Part shown: positions 44,127 through 56,205 of the stretch, piece by piece | Layout of the letters: each line of letters begins with the position of its first letter | Position numbering within the stretch: the first letter of the stretch is position 1 | Assembly: GCF_034702125.1 (NCBI RefSeq) | Contig: NC_085861.1 | Coordinates: 52,476,295 to 52,540,294 of the forward strand | Reading direction: 5' to 3' | DNA from: Engraulis encrasicolus | Taxonomy: Eukaryota; Chordata; Actinopteri; Clupeiformes; Engraulidae | Length of the DNA stretch: 64,000 bases | Notes under the pieces: generated by a model | Told to the model about the DNA's origin: nothing | Databases searched by the model: none | What the model saw: the letters and a program-made list of their open reading frames with translations, nothing else | Made by a program: the position numbers and the translations under genes

Positions 44127-47100
44127 TTACAGCTGAAAAATCTCATCCTCCCTCTCCTGTAGTTTCTTAGTGCGTTTGGTGATGGTGAGTGGAAGAGCTC
44201 CACTTAAGTTCTGAGACTGCCGTGCATGTGAGGGAGCTGGCCGGCTGCGAGAGGATGACATTTGGCTTCGAGACCTTCTGATAGTGTGAGGTGGGTCTTC
44301 TGTTTCATACCTGTAAAGCAAAAACAAACATATTCTCAACCAGGTGAGTAAAGGAGGGATCATGGTGTGTGTGGCTTCTGTCTGAGACCAGGGAAGAAGT
44401 TACATCACATTCATGATCAAAGGTGCTGGAAACGAAAAACTGTAATAGGGCCAGCAGCGATTTTATGGCAGCATACATCAGGGTAGTGGAACCTGAATTA
44501 AATGCTCAATGGATTATCTAAGAACATATTCATTGCTTATACATTATCACTAATTACTAATTAACTTAAGAGCATGAGTCATGACGTCTACTACTAAAAA
44601 AAAAACGTCAATGCACTCGTTTGTATGCCCTAATCGTGCCCATACAGTATGACCAAAAGCTTGATAATAGAAAGAATTTCAATATGAGGACACAGTTTAT
44701 TTCTTTTAATTGCATCTGACACCACAACATAAAACACACAAATTGATCAATTCACTCACCTTTTATCCTCTCCACACGTCTTTGCGGCCGCTTGTTTAGA
44801 CTGGGAGATCAAACTGTCAATTCGATTCAGATAATCCATGGGTGAAAGATCTGATGGGCTGCACTCTTGTGTGGATTCTCTCACTACTGTTCCATTCTTG
44901 ACTGGATCCTCTTTGACCACACAGTGTTCTTGACATATTTCTTCATTCGAGACCTCCTCTCCATTGCTGAACAGGCCTGCATCCAACGCCGACAGCACAG
45001 GGATGGAGAGGGACTTCTTGAGGAATATGGAGTCATTTGTGTACAGTCTGTTGGCTCGTTTAATGTCTTCCATCTATCAAAAATAAGCAAACAAATGAAA
45101 TATGCCATCAGATTGGTCTTGTGTAATCAGCAGTTCCATCTTGTGTGTAAACATCAACTTTGCTGTCTTTGCAACATTATTGACACAGCGCCATGGAGGG
45201 CACACACAAGGACAAGACTCCTAAGGTGTGCTAAGTTATAATATTGGGGGACTGCTCGTTTTTCTGACACACCATTGGTCCGATGCGTCAATATTACGAA
45301 AATTTCCCATTTATCCTACAGCACTTAGTCTTACAGACCTTTTACCCGATAAAATGAAACCCTTTGTCCCGACAGTCCAATGTCCCGACCAAACACTGCT
45401 TTAGTTTAGATTACCGTCATCTCTGATATGCGCAGTGGTCATGCAGCTGTCTGTGACAGGTTAGGTTTAGGGAAAGTTTTGGTCAAGGCACCAGGGCTCT
45501 AAATTAACACCCGCCAACCCACCAAATGCGCGTGAAATTTCATTTTGGCTAGTAGAGAAAATGATCTACGCGCCAATTTGGCTGGTAGCGCCCGACTGGA
45601 ATATTGAACGCCTAAACCGCTGCTTCTATAATGAACCCAACGACGGCAAGGTTTCCTAAATTACCCATGGACACTTGACATGATGTAGCCTACAGCCATT
45701 GGTTAGTCATTTATACGGTAGCGTAGCCTTACACCTATTGGCTGCCTGCTTCACAGCGCGCTCTAGCCACTGTTTGTTTGAAGAGCAGAGAGATTTTGAA
45801 AGCGGCTCACGGCTCGCGGCTCACAGCTCGCGCTGAAGTCAGTTTCAATAATATGACTAGCGCGGGTTACTTCTATTTAGTAGGTTTTGTACGGGTGATA
45901 AAGAAGGGGTCCGCTCATTTTTCCGACGCACCATTGGTCCGATGCGTCAATGTTCCGAACATTTCCCATTGATCCTACAGCACTTAGTCTCAGATAACTT
46001 TTTACCAATTAAATGAAACTCTTTGTCCCGACAGTCCAATGTTCCGACCAAAAGCTGCTTTAGATCACCGTCATCTCTGAAGCCTACGCAGTGGTCATGC
46101 TGCCGTCTGTGACAGGTTAGGTTTAGGGAAAGTTTTGGTCAAGGCACAAATTTAAAACTCAGAAACATTGCAATAGCCTACTGACAGGTTAGGGTTAGGA
46201 ATGGTTTTGGGTAGGGCACAATTGTAAAACTTGGCAACATTGCATTAATGACAGGTTATGTTTAGGGGTGGTTTTGGTAAGGGCACAGCAAAACCGACTC
46301 AGACGGCATCTATGTGCTCGTCGCAAGCGCATGCAGCTGAAGTCTACTTGGCACCGGGAAAAGCAGGACATACGACCTGGGATGATGACCAACCCCAAAC
46401 AGCCATTGGTCGGAACATTGAGCTGTCGGCGCGAAAGGTTTCATTTAGTTATTTCGAGTTAGTGGGCTGTAGGATTAATGAGAAATTTTCGGGGTGTCGG
46501 AAAAATGACATGCTACCATAAAGAATGCCGTGGTAGTTACGGCAAGGTTCTGTGTCGGTGAATGCTAGTAATAGTAACAGAGACGTTAAAATGGAGTGGT
46601 GGGGTTGCGAATCCGAGAAGTACAGATGAGGAGATCTGTGCCTGTCAGTTTATGAGCGTAGCTGTCAGTCAGAAGTCGTCTGACATTGTCTTAGTCCTGG
46701 CACAATTGCATGTAGTTGCTGATTCGGAAAGCCCACGCCATCGGAAAAGAAGGGCAGACCTTGCATGGACGTGCGCGAGTACGTGGAAAAAAAAAAAAAA
46801 AACTACCGACGCTATGGAAGTAACAAAGAAAGCTTACATTTCCATGACATGGCGAAATTGCTACTTGTCATTTTGTTGCGCATGGTATGAGCTTACTGTA
46901 GGCTTACAGTATGTGAGGTTTGAGTGAGGGTGTTAGGGGATGTGACGGTTTGTGGTGATGGCTGTAGCCTATGTGTTTGGTTAGTGCTATGTTAAAGGTC
47001 TGGCTTATGTGGTGTGATTCACTGTTTTCAGTGGAAATGAAAGAAAAACTAATGAAACGGATTGAGTAAGAAAAATTAAACAGAAGTTTAAAAATATTTT

Positions 47101-49054
47101 TTTAAGTTTATATAGCCTAGTATGTAAAGGTGTAATAGTATGTATTGTGGAAGGCGAAGAAACGAGCCGTACAACTTCTCACATTAAGACTCTGTGAGTC
47201 ACGTTTATTAACTCAATGTAACTGACTAAAAACATGGCGCCGTGCATATTTTTTCTTACCAGCCAAATAGAAGTTCAACTAGCCATTTTTTTTAGCAAAG
47301 GGTTTAATTTAATTATTTCGAGTTAATGGGCTGTAGGATCAATAGAAAATTTTCGGAATATTGACGCGTCGGATCAAAGAGGCGTCGGAAAAATGACATG
47401 CCACGGACACAGTTGGAACATCAACTTAACCCTTCTGTTGTGTTCGGGTCATTTTTGACCAGTTTTCAAGCTTTAGTGTGAAAAAAACACACTTTCATTT
47501 ATTTTCTTGAAATGAGGCTTCATCTAATCCTCAGTCACAATCATGCTTTATCATTTTAGTAAATTTTAAAGGTCCCAAAAAGTTACATCTGTGGTGTTCG
47601 GGTCAAAATTGACCAGGCATAGATTTTTGGTTGTTGTATGCATTTCTGAAAAGCTGTTGGTTGCCCTTTGTCTTCAGTTTGGTGATTCAAGGTGAGGAAA
47701 ATATATTTCTTGCCTAAAAAAAATTGCCAGCTTTTTCATATTACAAATCCAATATGGCCGCCGGACAGTCCCATACACTACAATACGTCATATCTCCTGT
47801 TGTGAAAAGAGTACAGATGTATTTCTGGTGTCTGCTCATATGTTTTCATGGTCAGGGAATCCATTTCTGCATTATATAATGAGATTTTTTGCACATTTGT
47901 TTGCAAAATAATTTTTTGCACATTATTTTGTCCAAAAAACGTATCAAAAATTCATAATGGCACCCAAACATGTAGAACTGTTCATATAAGCTTACTTTCC
48001 ATAAAGTTGATGTGGCAATGAGATAAGGGTCCATGTTCATAGCATAGTGGATTCAGATGAATAGTGTGGCTTTTTTCATGTGTTCATTTCCTATATCTTT
48101 GCATTAGACTGGCAGAATAGCTGTGACTCTGACAGAATTGTTATTTTGTATATCTACCACACTAAAATCATATAAATATTGAAAAACATCAAGTCAACAT
48201 ATTTAAACATTGATTTTATGCACTGAAAAACTAATTTAGTTGACATTTGGTCTTTATCCTGCTATAAATGTCTTTGGGTTGGTTTTGACCTGAACTCCAC
48301 AAATGTCACTATTGATGACATTTTTTCATATTAGAGAAAAACTAAAAAAAAGAAATGTGGGGGTTGTTGCTCTCATATCAGCTGTAATACATGGACAACA
48401 TAATCACTAATTGTATCACTTTAGGACGTATTAATAGTGTATTTATGCAGGTTTTGATAGTTTTGGTCATCAAAAACGATTTGCATAATGTAAGATAAAA
48501 TACCTGTAGAGTCAAAAAGATGAATAAATAAAGTAGTATTTCCATGGATATGAATACATAGCCTACCAAGTTAGCTATGAGATGAAAAGCAATATTTGAT
48601 GAGAACTAGTGTTTTTAGGTATTTTATGGCTGAGTTTTGTTCTCAAGGGTCAAACATGACCCGAACACCACAGGGCTATGCAGCTTATGAACACAACACA
48701 AGGGTTAAAACGTAAAAGACAAAACGCTGGGCCGTGATTGGCAAAGCCCAAAAAAATTAAGAAATGCCTGTCCCAGACTGAGAGTGTCTTTCTTGTGCAT
48801 TTCAGGTAAAAGGCATTCCTTTTTCATCAGGAAAAATCATCATATCCAGTATGTATGCAACTTGAAAAGCTACTTACTGAAACGCCATACTTTAGAGACA
48901 GTCCTTGAAGTGTCTCTCCTGGTTGCACTTCATGTTCGATGCGCTTCTGCCGCACAGGTGACAAGGAGGAATTGACAATACTTCCGTAGGATCTTGTTCG
49001 CAGTCCGCGAAGAAGGCCAGGGGCCCCATTAGCGACAGGTCGTTCCGACGACAT
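44127..49054 (-). CDS. LysM domain-containing protein 1, three exons, 224 aa
   Basis: Minus-strand exons: 49054-48878 (59 codons), 45073-44760, 44310-44127, joined in phases 0 and 2 with canonical GT (GTAAGTAG, GTGAGT) and AG borders. The single LysM motif spans residues ~40-85, split by intron 1 (..EHEVQPGETLQGLSLKYGVS|MEDIKRANRLY..), and reads on through NDSIFLKKSLSIPVL. The rest is polar and probably disordered, with a conserved DLSPMDYLNRIDSLISQSK block and C-terminal EREDEIFQL, matching the DEIFKL end of mammalian LYSMD1 (227 aa). There is no signal peptide or membrane helix, unlike lysmd3/4, so the protein should be cytosolic or nuclear. LysM folds bind N-acetylglucosamine polymers in bacteria; the ligand of animal Lysmd1 is not established. 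Intron 1 (3.8 kb) is filled with nested transposons. Confidence 0.94.
45245..47410. mobile_element. Nested fold-back elements in lysmd1 intron 1
   Basis: An arm reading 'CCATTGGTCCGATGCGTCAA', 'TTTCCCAT..ATCCTACAGCACTTAGTC' and 'TGTCCCGACAGTCCAATG' occurs at 45245-45490 and again at 45905-46145 in direct order. The reverse complement of its start occurs at about 46395-46510 and 47300-47405 (TGTAGGAT, AATTTTCGG, GTCGGAAAAATGACATGC). The simplest reading is one terminal-inverted-repeat element inserted inside a relative. A ~70-bp repeat carrying 'TGACAGGTTAGG' runs three times at 46108, 46179 and 46249. No transposase frame. Confidence 0.75.
47430..48704. mobile_element. TTAA-flanked (piggyBac-like) non-autonomous element
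   Basis: Both flanks are TTAA (47426-47429 and 48705-48708). The ends are inverted repeats CCCTTCTGTTGTGTTC and GAACACAACACAAGGG. Sub-terminal 'TTCGGGTCA' and 'TGACCCGAA' form a second inverted pair, and a third 'GGTGTTCGGGTCA' lies near 47592. The 1275-bp body has no long frame, so it depends on a transposase supplied elsewhere. Confidence 0.88.
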
Positions 49055-50065
49055 TAGCTTGTTTTTTGAACACTTGCTAGCTGTTCTAGTCAGCTGCCTT
49101 TGGAAGGTTTAGTTAACCCCGTTTGGCTAAATACCTGATTGCGTTAACTGTAATTGTACAGTTACTTCATTGAGCTGTCTGTTGTCGTGTCAATGCTCTG
49201 TTAAGCCATTCATCCGCGATATTCAGCAAGTTATTCATGTTTAGCTAGACGACTAAACTCGCCGATGCTACGCTAATTAACACTCCTACTGTACAAAATG
49301 CTGCAGTTTAAGCTGGTTAGCAGCAACGTTATAACACAAAAACACCCAAATTGCGTTAGTCGAGCACCGTGCATGTGATAAAATAAAGACCTATGTCGCA
49401 CATCTGATTGAGAAAAAGTTAAAACCGACCAAACAAAACTATTTCCATTCTGAATGAATGTATTTTTCTAAATGTGAATGACATCACCAACAACTACAAC
49501 TTGGACTCAGAATACAGGTAGTTGCATTTGTAAGTCTTGAATCGGTCAGCCTAAAATACCAATAGCTCTACGCACAAATTACAATTTAGAAAGGTTAGTG
49601 GTTGTGTAGGCTACTGAGAACTGTTTCACTAACCTCCGTTAACTTTTCTACAGCACATTATGACATGAATATTTCAGTCTTCGACTATCTTGTTAAAAGT
49701 TTTCCATAAAATTAAAATAACTTGCTGATGGACGCTGTCGGAGAGCGTTGACTCGATATAAAATAAATATACATTCTTGTGTTGCGCTAGGTCTTGGCAA
49801 AGTTATTCTGAATTTCTGTTTTGACTGCTGTAAAGATTCTGTCTAGGATGCATACAATCTCCAATGTGATCCCAGCATGCGCTGCGGCTGCGCACGCAAT
49901 GAGTCTTTCTGGTGGTACTGCAGCTTGACCGAGGGGGGCGATCGCGAGCTAGTGCAGAATGGAAGTCAATCTATTCTATGGAGTCAATGAGCTGGCTAAA
50001 ATCAAACAAATATTAAATGTGAGTCCGTCATATCACCAGCAAACATCAAAAAATCAGCTTCAGTC
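49055..50065. promoter_or_regulatory. Upstream region of lysmd1
   Basis: The lysmd1 promoter must lie here, but I see no TATA box. A GC-richer patch with several CpGs lies at about 49870-49960. In human, as I recall, scnm1 starts head-to-head here; I find no exon resembling it on the plus strand. Confidence 0.35.
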
Positions 50066-50222
50066 AGGCCCGGCCATGGCTCTAAGAGCTGGGCATTGGA
50101 CAGCTACCGGCGGCGACCCGAGTTCAATTCCGGCCTGGGTCCTTTGCCGAACCTTCCCTGACTCTCGCTCCCAACCAATGTCTCTCTCTCGCTATCCTGT
50201 GATTAATAAAGGAAAAAAGCCA
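50066..50222 (+). mobile_element. tRNA-derived SINE
   Basis: Starts GCCCGGCCATGGCTCTAAGA, has a B box GAGTTCAATTCC at about 50120-50131, then the SINE-style 'GGCCTGGGTCCTTTGCCGAA' and a pyrimidine-rich body ending 'GATTAATAAAGG' plus A-run. Confidence 0.8.
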
Positions 50223-51309
50223 TACAAGATCTGCTTCTTCAGCCATGGCACATATAGCATCATTTCTTATGTCTTAAGCACTTCAAGGACATTATTTACA
50301 ACCAAGCTCAGGTGCCCAGATGGGTCTGAACCTGGACAGACCAGTCTCACGCTGTTCAACATGATCATGGGCCAAGCATTTAGATGGGGTTTTTTACATG
50401 CCATTACACCTGCTGCCCTACAAATGTGCAGCACCAAGCATAAGCGTGTTGGTAATCCCCACAAATGTAAACGTCTTTGTTACTAATACTAAAGAATAGA
50501 TCAGCATGTCCTAAGGGCACTGTAGGCTACACTGAGCATGGTAGGCCTACCTCTAGGCCAGGGTATCAAACTCAACTTCCCAGTAGGCTAAAAGCTAAAT
50601 CAAACTCATAACCCAATCTTCTCAAAGTCTTCAGCTCTTCAGAATGCTAAGAATGCAGCAACTGAACTCAGATGCCCAGCTGGTGTAAACCCAACTAGTG
50701 CCCCAGCATTTAGATAACCATGCCATAGGCATACAAGACTTTGTAATCCCCACAAATGTTAATGTATTTGTTGAAAGCCAGACAAAAGGGTCAGTCGTAG
50801 GCCTACTTACTGTACTGTATCACTAGACACTGATCTATTAATTGGTCAAGACTCTAGTCTTAGTACTGCGTGGCCATTCTAACTGGCTGTTCTTACCTGA
50901 GAAGGTAGAGCCTGGAAGGCCCTGATGAGCATGTTCAACTGAGTGGTTTGAGGAGTGGAATGTCAAAGACTGTGATGGGAGACAAAAAAAAGCCCTGTAC
51001 AATATGAGATTTGTCAAGCATGTGTTTCCTAGAGCTGAAGAACTAGGTAGGCCTAATATTCATCCATGAGAATGCAGAAATAAGAGGGCACTTGGGATGT
51101 AGACAACCCAACTTACAAAATGAGTATAGTATGTGTAATTAGCAGTGTTTGCTTGAATGGTTTAGTACCTCCTTTTAGTTCCCCAAACACAACTTGAGGC
51201 TAACCGGGATGCAAGCTGAGTCTGGGGTGTGAGTGTAACAGATGCCATATTGCCTTACAAATGCATGCGGATGCCATACAAATTGCAAAAGTAAAGATTC
51301 ACACTATTT
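50223..51309. other. Gene-free interval
   Basis: No gene. A CAGGGTATCAAACTCAACTT word at about 50560 looks like the end of another hAT element. Confidence 0.45.
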
Positions 51310-51500
51310 ATTGATACTTCATCCACCCTACATCACATATGAAAAATCTAACTTTTTTAAAGGTCAGAAGTAGCAGATTTCCAATACATTATGCCATTCA
51401 GTGGGTAAAACCTGCTACATTTGACCTCTGAAAAAGTATGTTTCACTAAATTGATGAGGGTACATTTTTAATATGTGACACAGAGGGGTTGAAGGATCAA
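51310..51500. mobile_element. Imperfect fold-back (MITE-like) sequence
   Basis: The left half (TCACATATGAAAAAT ... GGTCAGAAGTAGCAGA) pairs imperfectly with the right half (CCTGCTACATTTGACC ... ATTTTTAATATGTGACA), centred near 51390. No target duplication identified. Confidence 0.5.
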
Positions 51501-51879
51501 AAATGTATGAACCATTACTAATCCAATTTGTTTATGTTTGGTCTGTTACCACTGATTTTATCACATATTTCAGTAAATATTACCTAATTTGCATATCTAT
51601 CATATTTCAGAAAACTTGCAATACAAACAATATTTGCCCTAATGTGGGTTTAACACCTGTGAAAGTTTCAAATGAATATGTCATAGTTTAAAATTGTATC
51701 CTATTCACCTAGTACCTCCTATATAATGTCACCCTATGGAAAAATGAATGAGAAATCTCCAACTTTTACCTTTTTTAGAGCTAGATTGACTGGCCTATAG
51801 CAGAGTTCAGCGATAGAATGTTAGTAAACCTCCCTCTCGAAGCCTTGTACAAATGTAGTTGCGATGAGCTATCGGCCTA

Positions 51880-51995
51880 GAACTTTAGCTCAGTAGAGTA
51901 TCTCATACCTGTGCTTAACATGATGAGCTGGATCTGTGAGTGACTCACGATTTCGATCCCTGAGTGGACTGTGCATGTGACCTGCAGGTTGGGGT
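51880..51995 (+). repeat. tRNA-like fragment (SINE or tRNA pseudogene)
   Basis: 'TTTAGCTCAGTAGAGTATC' resembles a tRNA A box and 'GATTTCGATCCC' a B box about 65 bp later, but the stems do not pair into a cloverleaf. Confidence 0.45.
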
Positions 51996-54243
51996 GCTGC
52001 CTCGTCCTGCGGCACTGGCTGAACAGCACTGGTAAACGACAAAAGAGGTTTGGAAGCTGATGCTGTTGCCTTTGGCTCGAGGGATGCAAAAAAGGCTTGT
52101 GTAAGAGTACTGGAGGATTACATCAGTGTTTCAACAGCGCCATCAGTTGGTGGGAAAACTATGGTGTGGAGGTATCGGGATCCTCCACCGGGCTGGTAGG
52201 TTTACACAGTTGGCCTTCTCTATGACGTGCAGGAGGCAAGCCCTCTTGATTAATAACAGCAACCAGCATCAAGGGCCCCAGGGCAAGACACTTATAGGGC
52301 CCCCTATACAGCTTGCCAAGCTCATAATAGGGCCCCCACCACCAACGCAGGAGGGCCCTGGGCACAGGGGAAAGTGCCCCTCTCACCCTCCCTATCGCTA
52401 CGCTCCTGAGTAGTATGCTGTGTTGCTGCCCATACTCCAAAATCCTCTTCTCATGTCCCCTTCTGTTCCCTTCTGTCAGCCTGAACACATTTTGAGATTA
52501 ATTTGAACGGTCAGTCAAATCCTGGAGAGCTCTGCCTTCTTGTCTGGTCCAGAATCTTACCCAGGCAAGACATCTTTACACACCAAGATGTTATTATGAG
52601 CATTGTAGTTTCGATGTCATCTTTAAAAAAAGTCATTTAAAATGAAATTTTAAACTTACATCTTGACTTGATTATTCTGATTAGGTCCTCTGTGAGGGCT
52701 GTTCACCTGAGGTCTTCTGATCATCAAGGAATGCAAGTCATCAAAACAAAGCCAGAACATATAGGCCAGGGATGTGCAACTGGGGTCACATGCAGACCGC
52801 CTCCTCACTCAGTGCAGACCTTAAAAAAATAATGAAAAGTAATGGACAGATTTTTTTTTAAACCACTACTGAATAAATTAATTGTCATTATACTTTTAGC
52901 TGATAGAACACTCCTAACACTTCTAAACCATAGGCTTCGGTAGTCAGTGAGCAACCAAAGGCAGCCCAAACTCTACAAGATGCAGTCAGATCACTGATCA
53001 TGCGGGCCTCCGATGGTGGCACCGTGGCAATGAAAAAATGTGGCCCTCCTTATCATGCAAGTTGCCCATCCTGGATGAAGGCCTAGGAATATGATTATAA
53101 CAATTTACTACATCGCCCTTTTGTATCTTTTTAAAATCTAGCCTACAATAACTGCATGTTCCATACAATGTATAAAAGGTCAGCATAAAGTGGTTACCGG
53201 TAAATTGTATTTCATTACCACAACAAAACACACCCTCAATTTCCCCTTTCAGCATCATCCCCTCTCGTGAAGGCAAGCACAGGAAAGGTCATGTGACACC
53301 ATTTTGTTTTCCAGACCATAAAGACGGCTAGCATTAGGTGAAATTCAAGTGTGGGTCCAATGTTGGCCTAGGGCCCGGGTAAGGTGTTTTAAAAATATAC
53401 ATATTCACACGTGTAAGCTTCGTATGGCACACTTCTCAGCAGTGTAGACCTACCAGAGATTAAACGTTCTTTGTTACATCTAATGCAGACATTTGCATCG
53501 TAGGATAATGGCTTGTCATCCGTAAGTAGGCCTACGCCATCTTTACGTTAAACTTTAATTCAGCTAGCCCTAGGCCTAATGTTGGTGTGATATTAGGCCT
53601 ATTTAATTACGTTGTTATTAATGTAAGTTATAAAAGCATTACACACAGTGAGCAGGTGAATGTATATCCGCTTAAATTTGCACTCGACTGGTAGGCCTAG
53701 TGCGCGGCGAAATTCTTCGTGTATTAATGTGACGGCGCGTGCCATCATTATCAGGCCTAAACGGTAGAGTATTGAGTATCGTGGTTGTATGGCGTCGCGA
53801 ATAGGCGTTTGAATGTGCTTGTTTGGCGATAGAAACTTTAAAAAAATCTGTCTGTGCAGATCTTCCACCTGATTGATCCAGCGATGAATTCACTATGAAG
53901 TCCGTCTCCCAAGTAAGTTTACGCACACACGTAGGCCTACACACAGCGTGTGCACCAAACGACCGTCTCGTGCTCCACCAAGATAATGACTCATCAGAAA
54001 TGACATCAGCCATTTGTACAGGTTTTCTGGAGTCATAGGGAGCCAGAACCTGCAGACCAGCTAACACAACCCAGTAAAACACACCATGCCTTTGTTGTGT
54101 GCAGCATTTTAGACACAATGTATTGTGCAAACTGCAAAATACTGCACTATCGAATATTGTGGATACTAACAGTGTAATCCAAAGAAAAACGTTCACCGTC
54201 ACCACCGTTATTCATGGCCTGTGTTGCACAACTGGTGGTGTCA
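51996..54243. other. Gene-free interval with repeat fragments
   Basis: No exon supported. 'AGGGCCCC' and 'AGGGCCCCC' words at 52270-52360 and CAGGGATGTGCAACTGGGG at about 52769 look like ends of degraded elements. The minus-strand frame at 53672-54205 shows no domain I recognise. Confidence 0.4.
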
Positions 54244-56199
54244 CAGTGTTTCCCATACATTGAGGAAACTATGGCGGCCCGCCATAGTTTAAATTTGGCC
54301 GCCATAGTTTACGAAAATGTAAAAAAAAAAAAAAAATAATTAAAAAAAATTTTTTTTTTTTTACTTTTTTTATTTTTTTTTAAACGATATCCGTTTTTGT
54401 TAAAAACGATTTGAATTACGATTTTGAATTTCCTTCGCATTTTCCTCCTGGAGTAAATACATCCTACAGACTCTGTAGGCTATTGGTTAGATGTAGTCCC
54501 ACGGTAACAGAATGAGGGGAAAGCATTAGGAAGTGACCGTAAGGGTATTACAGTTGATTCATGTGTGCACACATGTAACATCGGGTGAGTAACAGAACAT
54601 GTGCGCAACGATGCGTTATGACACGCCGATATGCTAGGATCTTCGTCCAAATCGCTAGTCGCATGCATCATCGCTAACTGCGTTTACATCGCGTGCCGCG
54701 TGTAAAGGAAATGTTTGTTGTTGACATGTATGGAATTCACTTCAATTTGTGCTGTTTCTTGCTTCAGTTGTGGACAAAACGATTGGCCAAACTCACAATA
54801 GACAGCCTTTGCTGTGCTACTGCCCCAGAGAGCTGAAAAAAACCTTCATAGAAGAAGTCACACTTAACAGGGGTGTTAACCTATCCAATGCTCTCATTGC
54901 TCTCTCTCTCTCTCTCTCTGTCTCTGTCTCTCTGTCTCTCTCTCTCTCTCATACTACTATTTACCCATAACAAATGGTGAATTTCTGAGCCCTTTTTAAT
55001 TTGTAGCCTATACCACTGAAGGCATGATAATGCTTCATCATATTTTAGAAATAGGGCCTATGTGCCTTTTATATACCAAATGTTTATCATCTTGAAATTG
55101 TTTCAGTTGTTTATGACTTGTGTATGACTGAAATTATCTCTGCATACTATCAGTGCTGCATTGCTAAAGATAGGCTATTCAACACACTTTAAAAACACAC
55201 TGAAAAGATACGGCCATAGTAGCCTACTAAAAACATTTTGTTCATAATAATGGTGATTAATAAATGGTGGTCTTAAATTTTCATACTGACATCCTTAAAT
55301 TTGACTTGGTAGGTCACGGCAGACCATCAACTTCAAAAGTAGATCTTGGTTAAAAAAAAGGTTGGGCACCCCTGCTATAGAGAGAACCACAAGTGCTTGA
55401 AAGACAGGGATCAAAAGCCTAGTCAAGTTGTTGTAGTTAACTTGGGTTTGGGAGCAACATAAAAAACCTTCAGAGAAGGGACAGTTGGGATGAGTTTACT
55501 AACACTCCCTAGGCTTTGTTTTACAGTTGTAATGAGTTTGGTGACAGACATGACACAGCAGAGGAGACATCGGGCTGCATATAGAAATTAATGTGTAATG
55601 AATGTGAATATAGACATAAATGTGTAATATGTTGTTCGGCCCTTTTAATGGGAGGAATTTGGAAAAAACTGGCCCTGTGACCAGCACCCCTCATGAAGAA
55701 TGTGTACGCCTACAGATATGTGTGGGGGAAAAGGCATAGCCTACCCTCTAAGACCCTTTTTGTCTATGCGTTAACAATTTCACAGTGCTCTTAAATTCTT
55801 ATCTCTGCTCCTATTTTGTTTTATTATTGTTTCCTAGACCCCTGCATGAGGGACGAATGAAACTGTGTTGTAAACAGAAATTATTCACTGTACTGCATTT
55901 TTTGACAATGACAATGTACTACTATTATACAAGTCATGGGTAAAATCTTATGTAGCCTTAATTCTCAAAATATAAATGGTTGAAATATAGGCCCAGGCCT
56001 ACAGTTTCTCCATGCGCCAATGTCATACTGTAGTCATTGTTTTGCCGTTTTGCATTTATGCTGCAAGAATACAAACACCCCCCCCCCCCCCCAAAAAAGG
56101 CGTGAGAACTACCCCCACCCCCCCCCCCCCCCCCCCCCCCCCGGACAAAATAAACCCCGGCTGCCCCCATAGTTTCCAAAATTTCTGTGGGAAACACTG
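54244..56199. mobile_element. Large hAT-like element or composite
   Basis: The left end CAGTGTTTCCCATACATTG and right end TTCTGTGGGAAACACTG are inverted repeats, each followed inward by 'CCATAGTTT'/'CATAGTTTCC' words. The 1.96-kb interior holds A/T homopolymers (54320-54385), a (TC)n run (54901-54950), another hAT-like end (GGTTGGGCACCCCTGCTATAG, ~55360) and two long C-runs (56079-56142). No transposase frame is visible. Flanks share only TGTCA, so the target site is unproven. Confidence 0.6.
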
Positions 56200-56205
56200 T
56201 GTCAC

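Noticed and set aside
46187..46200. Interstitial telomere (GGTTAGGGTTAGG)
   Set aside because: Only two units, inside a 70-bp repeat whose other copies have lost the motif.
46562..46927. 121-codon frame as a possible gene
   Set aside because: Includes a poly-Lys stretch from an A-run, lies inside the fold-back element, has no domain.
51880..51995. Second tRNA gene
   Set aside because: A- and B-box-like words are present but the acceptor and anticodon stems do not pair.
53672..54205. 177-codon minus-strand frame
   Set aside because: No recognisable domain, no splice partners, not supported by neighbouring conservation cues.
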